Below, piece by piece: positions 8,157-17,279 of a DNA stretch of 64,000 nucleotides. The position numbers and the translations under genes are program-made. Every line of letters starts with the position of its first letter. Position 1 is the first letter of the stretch. Under the pieces are notes generated by a model that saw nothing but the letters and a program-made list of their open reading frames with translations, had not been told where the DNA came from and did no database searches. Origin of the DNA: Haloarchaeobius iranensis (GTDB lineage Archaea > Halobacteriota > Halobacteria > Halobacteriales > Natrialbaceae); the NCBI RefSeq assembly GCF_900103505.1, contig NZ_FNIA01000004.1, positions 1-64,000 on the forward strand, in the 5' to 3' direction.

Positions 8157-8336
8157 ATGGTGGAAACCTACGTCCGGCTTCTCTGTCCTGAGTGTAACAA
8201 GGAGTGGGAGCTGGGACCGGACGAGCTCCCCGGCCCGAAGCGTAACTACAGCTGCCCGACCTGCCACGCGACGCGTCGCGTGGCGGAGTTCATGCGGACG
8301 GAACGCGACCTCGAGACGCTGAAACAACTCCGGTGA
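8157..8336 (+). CDS. Small two-CxxC zinc finger protein (DUF7836-like)
   Basis: 59 residues with CPEC (residues 10-13) and CPTC (33-36), a zinc-ribbon-like arrangement with basic residues after the second pair (ATRRVAEFMR). Very small zinc finger proteins of this kind are widespread in haloarchaea and are thought to bind nucleic acid or proteins. The specific role is unknown. It abuts the convergent aIF-2 beta gene with no gap. The start at ATG 8157 is chosen over 8139 for a cleaner N-terminus. Confidence 0.75.
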   Translation: MVETYVRLLCPECNKEWELGPDELPGPKRNYSCPTCHATRRVAEFMRTERDLETLKQLR

Positions 8337-8744
8337 CTACAGGTCGGGGACCGCCGAGAGCGCCCCGCACGCATCGCACTTCAGTACCGTCGTCCCCTGC
8401 TCGGTGACGAGCCGCGTGTCCGGCGAGGCACACTCCGTACAGCGGACGAACGAGTCGACGTACTCGGCGAGCGCGTCGGCGATGCGGTCCTGGCGGAACT
8501 CGCCCTTGAGCCGCGCCCGGCCCCGTTCGTCGATGTGGCCACTGGTCCCCAGTTCGTCCTGGAAGAACTTCATCACGTGCGACGGCTCGCGGTTCAGGGT
8601 GTCCGTCGTCGCCTTGAAGTTCTCGTAGACGGTCATCTTTCCCTCCTGCCGGACCTCGGCGTCGGGGACGCTGAAGCGCTCGCCCGTGGAACTGATCTCG
8701 GGCGTCTCGTCCATCGCGCGGTCCAGTTGGTCCTCGTAGTCCAT
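8337..8744 (-). CDS. eif2b: Translation initiation factor aIF-2 subunit beta
   Basis: 135 residues, the archaeal length. The domains are an N-terminal helix, a central alpha-beta core (VYENFKATTDTLNREPSHVMKFF-like block and ELGTSGHIDE) and a C-terminal zinc ribbon CTEC...CDAC (about residues 101-131). It is a subunit of the heterotrimer that brings initiator tRNA to the small ribosomal subunit. It lies alone on this strand, with an SRPBCC gene 55 bp upstream. Confidence 0.92.
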   Translation of the reverse strand: MDYEDQLDRAMDETPEISSTGERFSVPDAEVRQEGKMTVYENFKATTDTLNREPSHVMKFFQDELGTSGHIDERGRARLKGEFRQDRIADALAEYVDSFVRCTECASPDTRLVTEQGTTVLKCDACGALSAVPDL

Positions 8745-8799
8745 ACCTACAGGGACGTGCCGACGGAACTAAAATTGCTTCGTACTTCGAGCGGAACGG

Positions 8800-9222
8800 C
8801 TACGGACCGTCGCCGAACCGCTCCTGCAACCAGTCGAGCTGCCGGGTCAGCTCCGTGGAACGCTGTCGCTTGATGACCGTCGCGTCGAGCACCTGCCCGA
8901 CGATGGCGACATCGAGCGCGAACTCGGTCTCGGCGGTGACCTCGCACGATTCGGTATCGCCGGTGACGGTGTACCAGGTGGTCATCGACTCGAAGATGCC
9001 GTCGCGTTGCTCCAGCACCAGCGTCTCGGGGTCGTCCCTCGTCACGACGAGTTCGAGCTGAATCTCCAGCAGGCCGACGTGGTTCGTGATGGTGACGACG
9101 TCGTCCTCGACGGTCACCCCGTCGAAGCCGGCGGCCTCGGTGAACGCCTGGAGGTCGCCCACCGCGTCCCTGACGGCGTCCGCCGACCCGTCAATCGACC
9201 GCGTGAGACTGACCGTGTTCAT
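8800..9222 (-). CDS. SRPBCC (START-like) domain protein
   Basis: 140 residues with the alternating strands and long C-terminal helix of the SRPBCC/polyketide-cyclase-like fold. It opens NTVSLTRSIDGSADAVRDAV and closes with a helix ending TRQLDWLQERFGDGP. Such proteins bind hydrophobic ligands in a deep pocket. No ligand can be assigned. There is no catalytic signature. Confidence 0.7.
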   Translation of the reverse strand: MNTVSLTRSIDGSADAVRDAVGDLQAFTEAAGFDGVTVEDDVVTITNHVGLLEIQLELVVTRDDPETLVLEQRDGIFESMTTWYTVTGDTESCEVTAETEFALDVAIVGQVLDATVIKRQRSTELTRQLDWLQERFGDGP

Positions 9223-9321
9223 GAACGACCCTCCTCGCCCCGGCTACAAAGCTTCGAGGGCGGCCCGAACATATTCGAGTCGTCTGGTTTCAACCCGTGG
9301 ACCGGCCGGGTCGCGCGGCAC

Positions 9322-10530
9322 TCAGTACGCCGCTTCGAGCACTGCTTCGATATCCGACTGTGTCGCGTCGAGCCCCGGTGGCGCGTTCCTCATGAAGGAG
9401 TCCGAGAGGATCGCCTCCGCGACCGCCGGGAACTCCGTTGGCTCCGGCCCGTCCACGTCGCGGAGCTGTGTCGGCAGGTCGAGCGCGTCACGGACCGCGG
9501 TGACGGTCTCGACGACCGCAGTCGCCGGCTCCGCCGCGTCCCCGACGCCGAGCGCGTCGGCGAGGAGCTCACGCCGGGCATCGACGTGCTCGAACAGGTA
9601 CTCGAGGACGTGGGGGACGACGACGGCGTGGGCGACGCCCTGCTGGACGCCGTAGCCCCGCGTCAGCCCGTGCCCGAACGCGTGGACGACCGAGAGCGTC
9701 GTCTCGGACGGGCGCGAGATACCGTACTGGACGAGCGTGATGCCCTCCACGACGGGGTCGAGGACGGCCGGTGTCGCGCCCTCGCGTCCGAGCCGCGGGA
9801 GGTGCTCGGCGAGCAACCGGAGGCCGCGACCCGCGGTGCCGTCGGTCACCGGCGTCCGGGTGCTCGCGTACAGCGTCTCGACGCCCTTGTCGAAGCCGTT
9901 CATGGCCGAGCCGACGAGCACGGACTCGGGCGTCGTCGCGACGAGTTCGGCGTCACCGACGACGGCGGTCGGCATCAGGCGCTCGTCCCAGACGCCGCCG
10001 GCGACGAACGCATCGACCAGGCTCGACGACGGGTGGGCCGTGATGCCGGCCACCTGCGAGAGGTCGGCCCCGGCCAACGTGGTCGGCACCGCGAACACCG
10101 GCGCGAGGTCGCCGTCGGGAATGGAGACGGTGCCGGTCTCGGCGAGTTCGGCACCGACCCGGTCCGGAGGGCGTTCGTCGGCGTGCAGGACGCTCATCAC
10201 TTTCGCAACGTCGATGCTGCTCCCGCCACCCACCGCCACGAGTGCGTCCGCGTCGTGTCGTTTCATCGCAGCCACCCCGTCGTACGCGGTCGAGAGCCGT
10301 TTGTCGGGTGTCGTCTGCGGGAACTCGCCGGCGAGGCGGTCGCCCAGGCCCGTACGGACCGGCTCCATCACGGCGGCAGTCCGGCCGACCGTCGAGCCAC
10401 AGACGACCAGCGCACGCTCACAGCCAGTCGACGCGAGCTCCGGCCCGAGGGAGGCGACCGACCCGGACCCGAGCCGGAGCGTCGGCCCGTCGTACTCGAA
10501 CCGGACGCCGCCGGGGGTGTCGTGATGCAT
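9322..10530 (-). CDS. Iron-containing alcohol dehydrogenase family protein with altered metal site
   Basis: 402 residues, family length. The nucleotide-binding motif GGGSSIDVAK is at 101-110 and the C-terminal half is all-helical. Against the four classical ligands (Asp, His, His, His as in FucO), I read Asp214 and His283 as kept. The second ligand is Glu218 (GFDKGVET instead of a D-x3-H motif) and the fourth is Gln297 (YGVQQG instead of a PHG motif). The protein may bind a different metal, or bind metal differently. It resembles a haloarchaeal subgroup, and I cannot give its substrate. It is monocistronic and divergent from the kinase at 10816. Confidence 0.8.
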   Translation of the reverse strand: MHHDTPGGVRFEYDGPTLRLGSGSVASLGPELASTGCERALVVCGSTVGRTAAVMEPVRTGLGDRLAGEFPQTTPDKRLSTAYDGVAAMKRHDADALVAVGGGSSIDVAKVMSVLHADERPPDRVGAELAETGTVSIPDGDLAPVFAVPTTLAGADLSQVAGITAHPSSSLVDAFVAGGVWDERLMPTAVVGDAELVATTPESVLVGSAMNGFDKGVETLYASTRTPVTDGTAGRGLRLLAEHLPRLGREGATPAVLDPVVEGITLVQYGISRPSETTLSVVHAFGHGLTRGYGVQQGVAHAVVVPHVLEYLFEHVDARRELLADALGVGDAAEPATAVVETVTAVRDALDLPTQLRDVDGPEPTEFPAVAEAILSDSFMRNAPPGLDATQSDIEAVLEAAY

Positions 10531-10815
10531 GGTGGCCAGACGTACGTGCCCCCGCCGTATGTCGCTTCGCCCACCGGCGACGCTGGACCAGTGGCGGGCT
10601 ACAGTTGCACCGCCGACACATCTCCCACGCCTCCTTCTACCAACCGTTTACGCCTGGCGGCCGCCGAAGCGGGGGCCGCGGTGGCAGCGGTCGTCCACCT
10701 CCACGCCCGGAACCCGAACCTCCGACAGCCGGGGCACCGCTCAGCGGGACCGCCACAAGTTACCTACGGCGTGACTGTCAAGAGGTATCTAACCGCAGAC
10801 GCGGTGCACGCCACG

Positions 10816-12669
10816 ATGGGAGACGACACACTACAGACCGACCTGGAGGGCCTCGTCCAGCACGCGCCGGGGCTCGCGATGGTCATCGGCCGGGACGCGC
10901 GTATCCGACGGACGAGCGAGCCCGTCGAACAGGTGCTCGGGTACGTCCCGGCGGAGTTGACCGACCGTCACCTCGGCGAGTACGTCCACCCGGCCGACCG
11001 GGCGGCGGCCATCGCCACCGTCTCCGAACCGGGGGACCCGACCGACGAGCCGACGGAGTGCCGTCTGGCGACCGTCGACGACGGCTGGGCCCGCGTGCGC
11101 GTCGTGCCGAGCGCCGGGCCGAACGGTGGCTACGTCATCGTGGACGGGACCGACACGGGCCAGCCCGACGACGGCCGGACGGCACTGCCCGAGGGGACGA
11201 GCGACGGCTTCCTCGCCGTGGACGGCGACCGGGTGGTCACCCGGCTCGACGACCGGGCGGTCGAACTCCTGGGACGCGGCCGGGAGCAACTCGTCGGCGA
11301 TGCCCTCGCGACCGGACTGCAGGACGAAGCGGGCGAGACGCTCGACGACCGTCTCGCGACCGCAATAGCGACCGGCGACTCGGCCTCGTTCGACCTCGAC
11401 TACGGCCCCACGGGCTCGCTGCTCGCGGTCCAGGTGTACCCGTCCGGGGACGGGGCGACCGTCTCCCTCCGCGACGTGACCGAGGAGCGACGGGTGGCCA
11501 CGGAACTCGAGGAGAGCGTAGCGGCGCTCCATCAGCTCTACAAGCTGGCGTCGAACACGGAGCTCAGCTTCGAGGAGAAACAGTCGCGGGTGCTCGAACT
11601 CGGCCGCTCCTACCTCGGCCTCCCGTACGGCTTCGTCTCGAAGACCGACGATTCGACACAGCACATCGTCACCGCGACGGGCGACCACGAGCTGCTGCAG
11701 CCGGGGGAGAGCTGTCCGATCGAGCGGTCCTACTGCCGGAAGACCGTCGAGACCGACGGCATCCTCGCGATGCACGACGCCCTCGCGGCCGAGATAGGTC
11801 CCGACGACCCGGCCTACGAACTGTTCGAGCTCGGCGCCTACGTCGGGGGGAAGCTCGTCGTCGACGGCGGGCTGTACGGGACGCTCTGCTTCGCGGCGAC
11901 GGCACCCCGCGACCGCGAGTTCACCGGGAGCGAGCGGGCGTTCGTCGAGGTCGCCAGTCGCTGGCTCGCCTACGAGGTCGAGCGCCACGAGTACCAGGCA
12001 CAGCTCGAGGAGCGCAACGAACGGCTGGCGGAGTTCGCGAGCTTCGTCAGTCACGACCTCCGGAACCCGCTGAACGTCGCCGAGGGCGAACTCGAGCTCG
12101 CGATGACGGCGGTGGAGAACGAACACCTCGAGGAAGTGGCCTGGGCCCACGAGCGGATGCGCGAGCTCATCCAGGACCTCCTCTCGGTGGCCCGCGGCGG
12201 CGACGAGGTCCAGGACCCCTCGACGGTCGACCTCCCGTCGTCCGTCGACGTCTGCTGGCGGAACGTCGAGACGGACCAGGCGACGCTGGTCGTCGAGGCC
12301 ACCGGCGTCGTCGAGGCCGACGAGGGGCGGCTCCGCCAGCTGTTCGAGAACCTCTTCCGGAACGCCGTGGAACACGGGTCCTCGGACGCTGGTTCGGCGA
12401 CGCGCGACGCCGAGCAGGCCGGCGCGGACGTGACCGTCACCGTCGGCGACTTGCCTGACGGGTTCTACGTCGCCGACGACGGCCCCGGTATCCCCGAGGA
12501 CGAGCGCGACCAGGTGTTCGAAGCCGGCTACACGACCGCCGCGGACGGCACCGGCTTCGGCCTGCGGATCGTCGAGCAGGTCGCCCAGGCCCACGGCTGG
12601 ACCGTGACGGTGACCGGGAGCGCGGCCGGCGGGGCCCGGTTCGAGTTCACGGGCGTCGACGGTCGGTGA
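10816..12669 (+). CDS. PAS-PAS-GAF sensor histidine kinase
   Basis: 617 residues and no membrane helices, so a cytoplasmic sensor. The order is PAS (about 1-105), a second PAS-like domain (about 115-230, ending VSLRDVTEERR), a GAF domain (about 240-400, with CPIERSYCRKTVETDG), HisKA with phospho-acceptor His413 in FVSHDLRNPL, and HATPase_c (about 470-617; N box ENLFRNAVEHG, G1 DDGPGIP, G2 GTGFGL). It is of the bacterio-opsin-activator-like haloarchaeal kinase type. ATG 10816 is used because the in-frame stretch before it runs antisense through the dehydrogenase gene. No response regulator is adjacent. Confidence 0.9.
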   Translation: MGDDTLQTDLEGLVQHAPGLAMVIGRDARIRRTSEPVEQVLGYVPAELTDRHLGEYVHPADRAAAIATVSEPGDPTDEPTECRLATVDDGWARVRVVPSAGPNGGYVIVDGTDTGQPDDGRTALPEGTSDGFLAVDGDRVVTRLDDRAVELLGRGREQLVGDALATGLQDEAGETLDDRLATAIATGDSASFDLDYGPTGSLLAVQVYPSGDGATVSLRDVTEERRVATELEESVAALHQLYKLASNTELSFEEKQSRVLELGRSYLGLPYGFVSKTDDSTQHIVTATGDHELLQPGESCPIERSYCRKTVETDGILAMHDALAAEIGPDDPAYELFELGAYVGGKLVVDGGLYGTLCFAATAPRDREFTGSERAFVEVASRWLAYEVERHEYQAQLEERNERLAEFASFVSHDLRNPLNVAEGELELAMTAVENEHLEEVAWAHERMRELIQDLLSVARGGDEVQDPSTVDLPSSVDVCWRNVETDQATLVVEATGVVEADEGRLRQLFENLFRNAVEHGSSDAGSATRDAEQAGADVTVTVGDLPDGFYVADDGPGIPEDERDQVFEAGYTTAADGTGFGLRIVEQVAQAHGWTVTVTGSAAGGARFEFTGVDGR

Positions 12670-12673
12670 CCCG

Positions 12674-13714
12674 TCAGCCGGCCTCGTTCTCCTGGGTGTC
12701 GCCTTTGTCGGTGTCGATGTTGAGCTCGGCGAGCAGCCGGGCCGTGACGACCTGTTCGACGATGTCGACGAGGTGCCGGTCGTTGGACGTGTAGTCGGCG
12801 AAGATGCCGAGCGGTATCTCCGCACCAGCCATCTCCCGATGCCCACCGCCGCTGCCCGCGTCGTCGAACGCATCGTGGAGGACGCTGCCGACGTTGACCC
12901 GCGAGTCCGTCGTCCGGCCGCTCAGCTGGATGGAGTCGCCGACGATGCCGAAGACGAACGTCGTCCCGACACCCTCGAGCGTCGCGAGGTAGTCGGCCGC
13001 CTGTGGCAGCGCGTCGCGCTCGCTGGTCCGGCCGACGTTCGAGAGCAGCACCGCCCCGAACACCTGCCGGTTCTCGATGGCGTCGGCGATGGCATCGACG
13101 GTCGCGCTGCTGACCGCAGGACTGGAGAGCTTCCTGAGGAGGTCGCGGTCGGCCTGCCCGTGGAGGAACCCCGCGGCCTCGTACTCGGCGGCGGTCGCCC
13201 CGCGCAGGAACCCGAGCGTCTCGCGCCGGATGGCGAACAGCAGCGCCGTCGCGAGCTGGTCGTCGAGCTCGGTATCGAGCTCGCGGACGTACTCCGTGAG
13301 GATGGTTGCCGTCGCGCCGACGTCGTCGCGGTGGTCCTGGAAGCCGGCCTCGATATCGTCGGTCGGGTGGTGGTCGATGACCACGTCCACCAGCGTGCCG
13401 TCGGGGACGTGGTTGTTCACCCCGGGGACGGCGTGGTCGACGAACGCGAGCAGCGACCCCGGCTCGCGGTCACGGACGATGTCGGCGTCGAACTCCTGGA
13501 GCTCTATCTCCAGCAGGTTGACGAGCGCGCGGTTCTGCTGGTGCGAGATGTCGCCGCTGTAGAGGATGCGTCGCTCGTCGATGCCCGCGTCGGCGGCGAT
13601 GCGACCCAGGGCGAGCGCGCTCGCGAGGCAGTCGGGGTCCGGGTTGTTGTGGCAGACGATGGTCAGCTCGTCCCCCTCGGTGAGGATGTCCCGAAGTTCG
13701 GTGGCAGCACTCAT
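12674..13714 (-). CDS. DHH family phosphoesterase (NrnA/RecJ-like)
   Basis: 346 residues. The DHH domain has HNNPDPD (residues 22-28, metal-binding), a central Asp in FVDHAVPG and the VIDHHPTDD signature near residue 113. The DHHA1 domain ends with SGGGHREMAGAEI for substrate binding. The size and lack of an extra DNA-binding domain point to a nanoRNase or cyclic-dinucleotide-type phosphodiesterase rather than RecJ itself. It converges on the histidine kinase with a 4-bp gap. Confidence 0.88.
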   Translation of the reverse strand: MSAATELRDILTEGDELTIVCHNNPDPDCLASALALGRIAADAGIDERRILYSGDISHQQNRALVNLLEIELQEFDADIVRDREPGSLLAFVDHAVPGVNNHVPDGTLVDVVIDHHPTDDIEAGFQDHRDDVGATATILTEYVRELDTELDDQLATALLFAIRRETLGFLRGATAAEYEAAGFLHGQADRDLLRKLSSPAVSSATVDAIADAIENRQVFGAVLLSNVGRTSERDALPQAADYLATLEGVGTTFVFGIVGDSIQLSGRTTDSRVNVGSVLHDAFDDAGSGGGHREMAGAEIPLGIFADYTSNDRHLVDIVEQVVTARLLAELNIDTDKGDTQENEAG

Positions 13715-13755
13715 TGTCGGGACGTTCGCAGCGAGGCATCAAGCCTCTGGTGCCG

Positions 13756-14493
13756 TCAGCCCTCCTCGACGAGCGCGAGTCGCCGCACGTACCGACGGAT
13801 GAGGTCGCCCTCGCCGTCGCGAAGCTCGACGGTGAACTGCTGCTGACCGCGGACCGACCGCACCTCGCTGGCCCGGATGGTGAACTCGTACGGCGGGTCG
13901 TCGTCGACGTGGATGTCCTGGCCGCCGCTGCGGACGACGACGCTGTCGACGCCACGGGAGTCAGAGAGGTGGCAGTGCACCGCCACGTCCTCGTCGACGT
14001 CGGACTTGACGCAGTGGAGGTCCGGGCTGATGTCGGCACCGCTCGACTCGAGGGTGCTCCGGAAGTCGACGGTCATCGCCCCGACAGGGACCGTCCCGAG
14101 GACGAGGACGGCGACGAAGAAGACGACGAGCATCGCGTTCGGGAGCCGCTGTCCGAGCGTCCGGAGCCAGCCGCTCGCCCGCCGGAGGCGGTAGGCCAGC
14201 GGGAGCGTGACGAGGTGGTGTATCGGCCCGTACGCCAGGAGCAGGAACCCGTAGGCCATCGGGTAGCGGAGCAGCCAGAGGTCGGGGTTGTACGAGTAGA
14301 GGATGTTCGAGCCCGCCCAGCAGAACAGCCCGAGGAACAGCAGACCGCCGCTCTTCATGACCCGCCAGCTGACCGAGTCGGCGTAGTACACCGTCTTCAG
14401 CGTGCTCCAGGCGTTCCCGACGAGTCCGAGCAGGAACGCGACGGGGGAGGCGGCCTCGTCGGCACCGGTCGACTCGGTCGGGTCGTCCGTCAT
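13756..14493 (-). CDS. Haloarchaeal membrane protein with C-terminal beta domain
   Basis: 245 residues. Three predicted membrane helices (about 48-66, 76-98 and 115-140) are followed by a soluble region of about 100 residues, beta-rich and probably outside the cell (DSRGVDSVVVRSGGQDIHVD and DPPYEFTIRASEV). I do not recognise the family. Its ATG overlaps the stop of the heme O synthase gene by 4 bp, so it belongs to the heme-copper oxidase operon and may be an accessory or assembly factor. Confidence 0.65.
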   Translation of the reverse strand: MTDDPTESTGADEAASPVAFLLGLVGNAWSTLKTVYYADSVSWRVMKSGGLLFLGLFCWAGSNILYSYNPDLWLLRYPMAYGFLLLAYGPIHHLVTLPLAYRLRRASGWLRTLGQRLPNAMLVVFFVAVLVLGTVPVGAMTVDFRSTLESSGADISPDLHCVKSDVDEDVAVHCHLSDSRGVDSVVVRSGGQDIHVDDDPPYEFTIRASEVRSVRGQQQFTVELRDGEGDLIRRYVRRLALVEEG

Positions 14494-15557
14494 CGGTTGG
14501 AGTTATCGGCGGGGTGGCGGTGGTCGTTGTCCCGAACGTATTCCCGGAGCACGACCGGGAGCTCGTCGACCAGCGCACGGACGACCGGCCGCCACTCGTG
14601 GCCGGGGGCCGCCCGGACGCCCCGGAGCGCGGGGCGGGCGTTCCAGAGACCGACGAACAGCGCCGGGACCGCGACGAGGGCGACCGCCGCGAGCGCCGGC
14701 TCGGCTCCAGAGACGAGGCCGCCGACGCCCCAGGCGACGAACAGCGTCGACAGGAACAGGTTCGAGGTGAAGAAGGCGCGCACGGCGTCCGGCTCGCTGC
14801 CGGTCCGGCTGAACCCGCGATAGCCGAGCAGGAGCGCGCCCCCGGCGGCCGCCAGGGTGACGGCGTACAGCAGGCCAGCGAACGGGACGAGCAGCGCCGC
14901 GACGGCCAGCGTCGCCCAGACGGCGTACCACACCGCCCGGCGGACGACCGCCTCGTCGGCGACGACCGGCAGCGTCGGCACCCCGGCGGCCGCGAAGTCC
15001 GACCGGTAGACGTGGGCGAGCGCCCAGGCGTGGGCCGGCGTCCAGGCGAACACCAGCGCCGCCATGAGGACCGCCTCGACCGAGAGCGGAGCGACGGCCG
15101 TCCACCCGGCCAGCACCGGGAACGACCCGGCGGAGCCCCCGAGTACGACGCCGGTCCAGTGGCGGCGCTTCAGTCCGACCGTGTAGAGGCCGACGTACGC
15201 GGCGACGCCGAGCCACATGTAGCCGCCAGCCACGAGCGGGAGCGTCGCCAGCCCGACCGCACTCCCCGCGACGAACAGGGAGAGTGCGAACGCGAGCGCG
15301 ACCCGGTGATCGAGCCGCCCGCTGGGGAGCGGTCGGTCCGCGGTCCGCTCCATGTGGCGGTCGAGCTCGCGGTCGTACCAGCAGTTCAGCGCCGCCGAGC
15401 TCGCCGCGATCAGCGCCCCCGCGACCACGAATCCGGCGACGACGCTCGGCGGGCCGCCACCGGCCGCCAGGAGCGCGAACAGCCCCGTGACACAGAGCAG
15501 CGCCACGATGCGGGGCTTGACCAACGACCAGAGCTGTCGCGGGAGCGCCCGGTCCAT
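14490..15557 (-). CDS. ctaB: Heme O synthase (protoheme IX farnesyltransferase)
   Basis: 355 residues, a UbiA-superfamily integral membrane prenyltransferase with about 8-9 helices. The prenyl-diphosphate motif NCWYDRELD is near residue 59 and the second conserved loop YRSDFAAAGVPTLPVV is diagnostic for CyoE/CtaB. It attaches a farnesyl group to heme b. Compared with the usual 290 or so residues there is a C-terminal extension of about 60. It is co-transcribed downstream of the heme-copper oxidase subunits (2-bp gap), so heme O or A is probably used in that complex. In many haloarchaea CtaB is fused to other domains, but here it stands alone. Confidence 0.9.
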   Translation of the reverse strand: MDRALPRQLWSLVKPRIVALLCVTGLFALLAAGGGPPSVVAGFVVAGALIAASSAALNCWYDRELDRHMERTADRPLPSGRLDHRVALAFALSLFVAGSAVGLATLPLVAGGYMWLGVAAYVGLYTVGLKRRHWTGVVLGGSAGSFPVLAGWTAVAPLSVEAVLMAALVFAWTPAHAWALAHVYRSDFAAAGVPTLPVVADEAVVRRAVWYAVWATLAVAALLVPFAGLLYAVTLAAAGGALLLGYRGFSRTGSEPDAVRAFFTSNLFLSTLFVAWGVGGLVSGAEPALAAVALVAVPALFVGLWNARPALRGVRAAPGHEWRPVVRALVDELPVVLREYVRDNDHRHPADNSNR

Positions 15558-15559
15558 CG

Positions 15560-17278
15560 TCAGGGACCTATCCCCCAGATGTTCGAGAGCAGGTACCAGT
15601 TCAGCGCCGTCAGCACGACGAACGTCGCGAAGAACACCAGCGTCAGCACGAACGTCCCCCGCATGCTCTGCTCGTGGACCGGCTCGTGGTCCGACCCACC
15701 GCCGTCGGCGACGGTGCGACTCAGGTCACCGACCGGTCCGCCCTCGAACTCGTCGCCCGTGAACAGCGTGGCGAGGGCGACGACGACGAACAGCGCGCCA
15801 CCGACGATGGAGACCAGCGCGCCGACCCCGAAGATGGCGAAGAACGGCGCGGCCGCCTCGAAGCTGAACTCCGTCCCGGGGATGTCCATCACGGTCGGGT
15901 GCCGTCGCGGGACGCCGAACAGAACGCCCGCGTACATCATCATCACGACGGTCACGCCCATCGCGCCGCCGTAGAGGAACGGCTGTATCTTCGCGATGGG
16001 GCCGAGCGACCACTCGCGGCCGAACACCAGCCGGAGCACGTAGTAGCCCAGGCCCATGAACGCGAGCGTCGTTCCGGTGGCGACCGTCGCGTGGAAGTGC
16101 CCCGGCACGGCGAGCGTGTTGTGCCAGGTCATGTTGAGCTGCATCTGGCCCATCATGACGCCGGTGATGCCGCCGAGGAAGCCGAAGAGGACGATGCTCA
16201 GGATGGTCGCCGAGAACCCCGGGTCGTCCCACGGGCCGCTCCAGAGCCAGCCGAACAGGCCGCCGCCCTTGCCCTTGGCGCGGCGGCCGGCCTCCAGCCC
16301 GGCGGGGATGGCGAAGGCGTGGATCATGCTCGCCAGCACCGCGCCGTAGGCCGCGTACGACGTGTTCCACATCCGCCAGCCGGTCGAGACCACGGGGTCG
16401 GACATGAGGTGGTGCGCCGCCCCCATGTTGATGAAGAAGATGTAGAGCACGAACGCGGTCCGGGAGACCTTCTGGCTGGCGACCTCGGCCCCGCCGACGA
16501 CGTGGGTGATGAAGTACCAGACGGTTATCATCGCGAGCAGGTTGATCTGCTGGCTGCCGTGCCCGATGATCCAGTACATCTGGCGGTAGAACGCCGAGTC
16601 GAGCGTCGCCAGTATCTCCAGCCGCCAGAGCAGCGCCGGCCCGTAGGTGAGCACGCCGCCGACCAGCGCCTCGAAGGCGATGATGCTGGTCGCGAACGCC
16701 CCGAACGCGACGAGCGGGAGCGTGGCGTTCGGGTTCTCGCGCTTCTCCCGCCACATCGTCGCGAAGAACGGCAGCGCGGCGACGATTGCGCCGAGGACGA
16801 ACACGAGCGCCCCGAGGTAGAACTGCCAGCTCGACTCCAGCGGGACGTAGGAGGTCAGCAGCGGCGCGTTGTTCGGGTAGCTCGTCAGCCAGATCGCGGC
16901 GTTGACCGTCACCGCGCCGGCGAGCATGGCGACGTAGCCCGCCTTCGCCAGCGACGGGAGCGCCAGCTTCCTGCCGAGCACGAACGGGCCGCCGACGTAG
17001 AGGATGGCGATCTCCATGAACACCATCCAGAAGATGAGCAGGTTCCACGCGTGGATGCTCAGGTAGGTGTAGAAGTCGCCGGGCGAGAGCAGCCCGACGA
17101 CCTCCCAGCGCGTGAGCGCGACGAACACCGCGAAGACGCCGCCGACAGCGAGCGCCAGGATGGCCGTCAGTCCGTACAGCTTCACCATGTCCTCCGCCGA
17201 CCGGTGGATGTCGAGCCCGGTCACCGAGCAGCGGCGGAAGCCGTCGTCGTCGTAGTCGTAGGTGCTGCGTCCGAACAT
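15560..17278 (-). CDS. Heme-copper oxidase superfamily subunit I, probable nitric oxide reductase
   Basis: 572 residues with about 12-14 membrane helices. Ligands visible are His76 and His396 (low-spin heme), His394 (active-site heme, in VPGHFHATVA), and His240, His289 and His290 (CuB; IIGHGSQQIN and GAAHHLMSDP). At the +4 position after His240, where A- and B-type oxygen reductases carry the Tyr cross-linked to His, this protein has Gln244. All known oxygen reductases need an active-site Tyr, whereas NO reductases lack it, so NO reduction is the better call. I start at ATG 17278, 1 bp after the subunit II stop. A longer frame upstream overlaps subunit II. Confidence 0.85.
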   Translation of the reverse strand: MFGRSTYDYDDDGFRRCSVTGLDIHRSAEDMVKLYGLTAILALAVGGVFAVFVALTRWEVVGLLSPGDFYTYLSIHAWNLLIFWMVFMEIAILYVGGPFVLGRKLALPSLAKAGYVAMLAGAVTVNAAIWLTSYPNNAPLLTSYVPLESSWQFYLGALVFVLGAIVAALPFFATMWREKRENPNATLPLVAFGAFATSIIAFEALVGGVLTYGPALLWRLEILATLDSAFYRQMYWIIGHGSQQINLLAMITVWYFITHVVGGAEVASQKVSRTAFVLYIFFINMGAAHHLMSDPVVSTGWRMWNTSYAAYGAVLASMIHAFAIPAGLEAGRRAKGKGGGLFGWLWSGPWDDPGFSATILSIVLFGFLGGITGVMMGQMQLNMTWHNTLAVPGHFHATVATGTTLAFMGLGYYVLRLVFGREWSLGPIAKIQPFLYGGAMGVTVVMMMYAGVLFGVPRRHPTVMDIPGTEFSFEAAAPFFAIFGVGALVSIVGGALFVVVALATLFTGDEFEGGPVGDLSRTVADGGGSDHEPVHEQSMRGTFVLTLVFFATFVVLTALNWYLLSNIWGIGP

Positions 17279-17279
17279 G

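Noticed and set aside
9007-10815. Upstream in-frame extension of the histidine kinase
   Set aside because: It runs antisense through the alcohol dehydrogenase gene and is not PAS-like. ATG 10816 starts the recognisable PAS domain.
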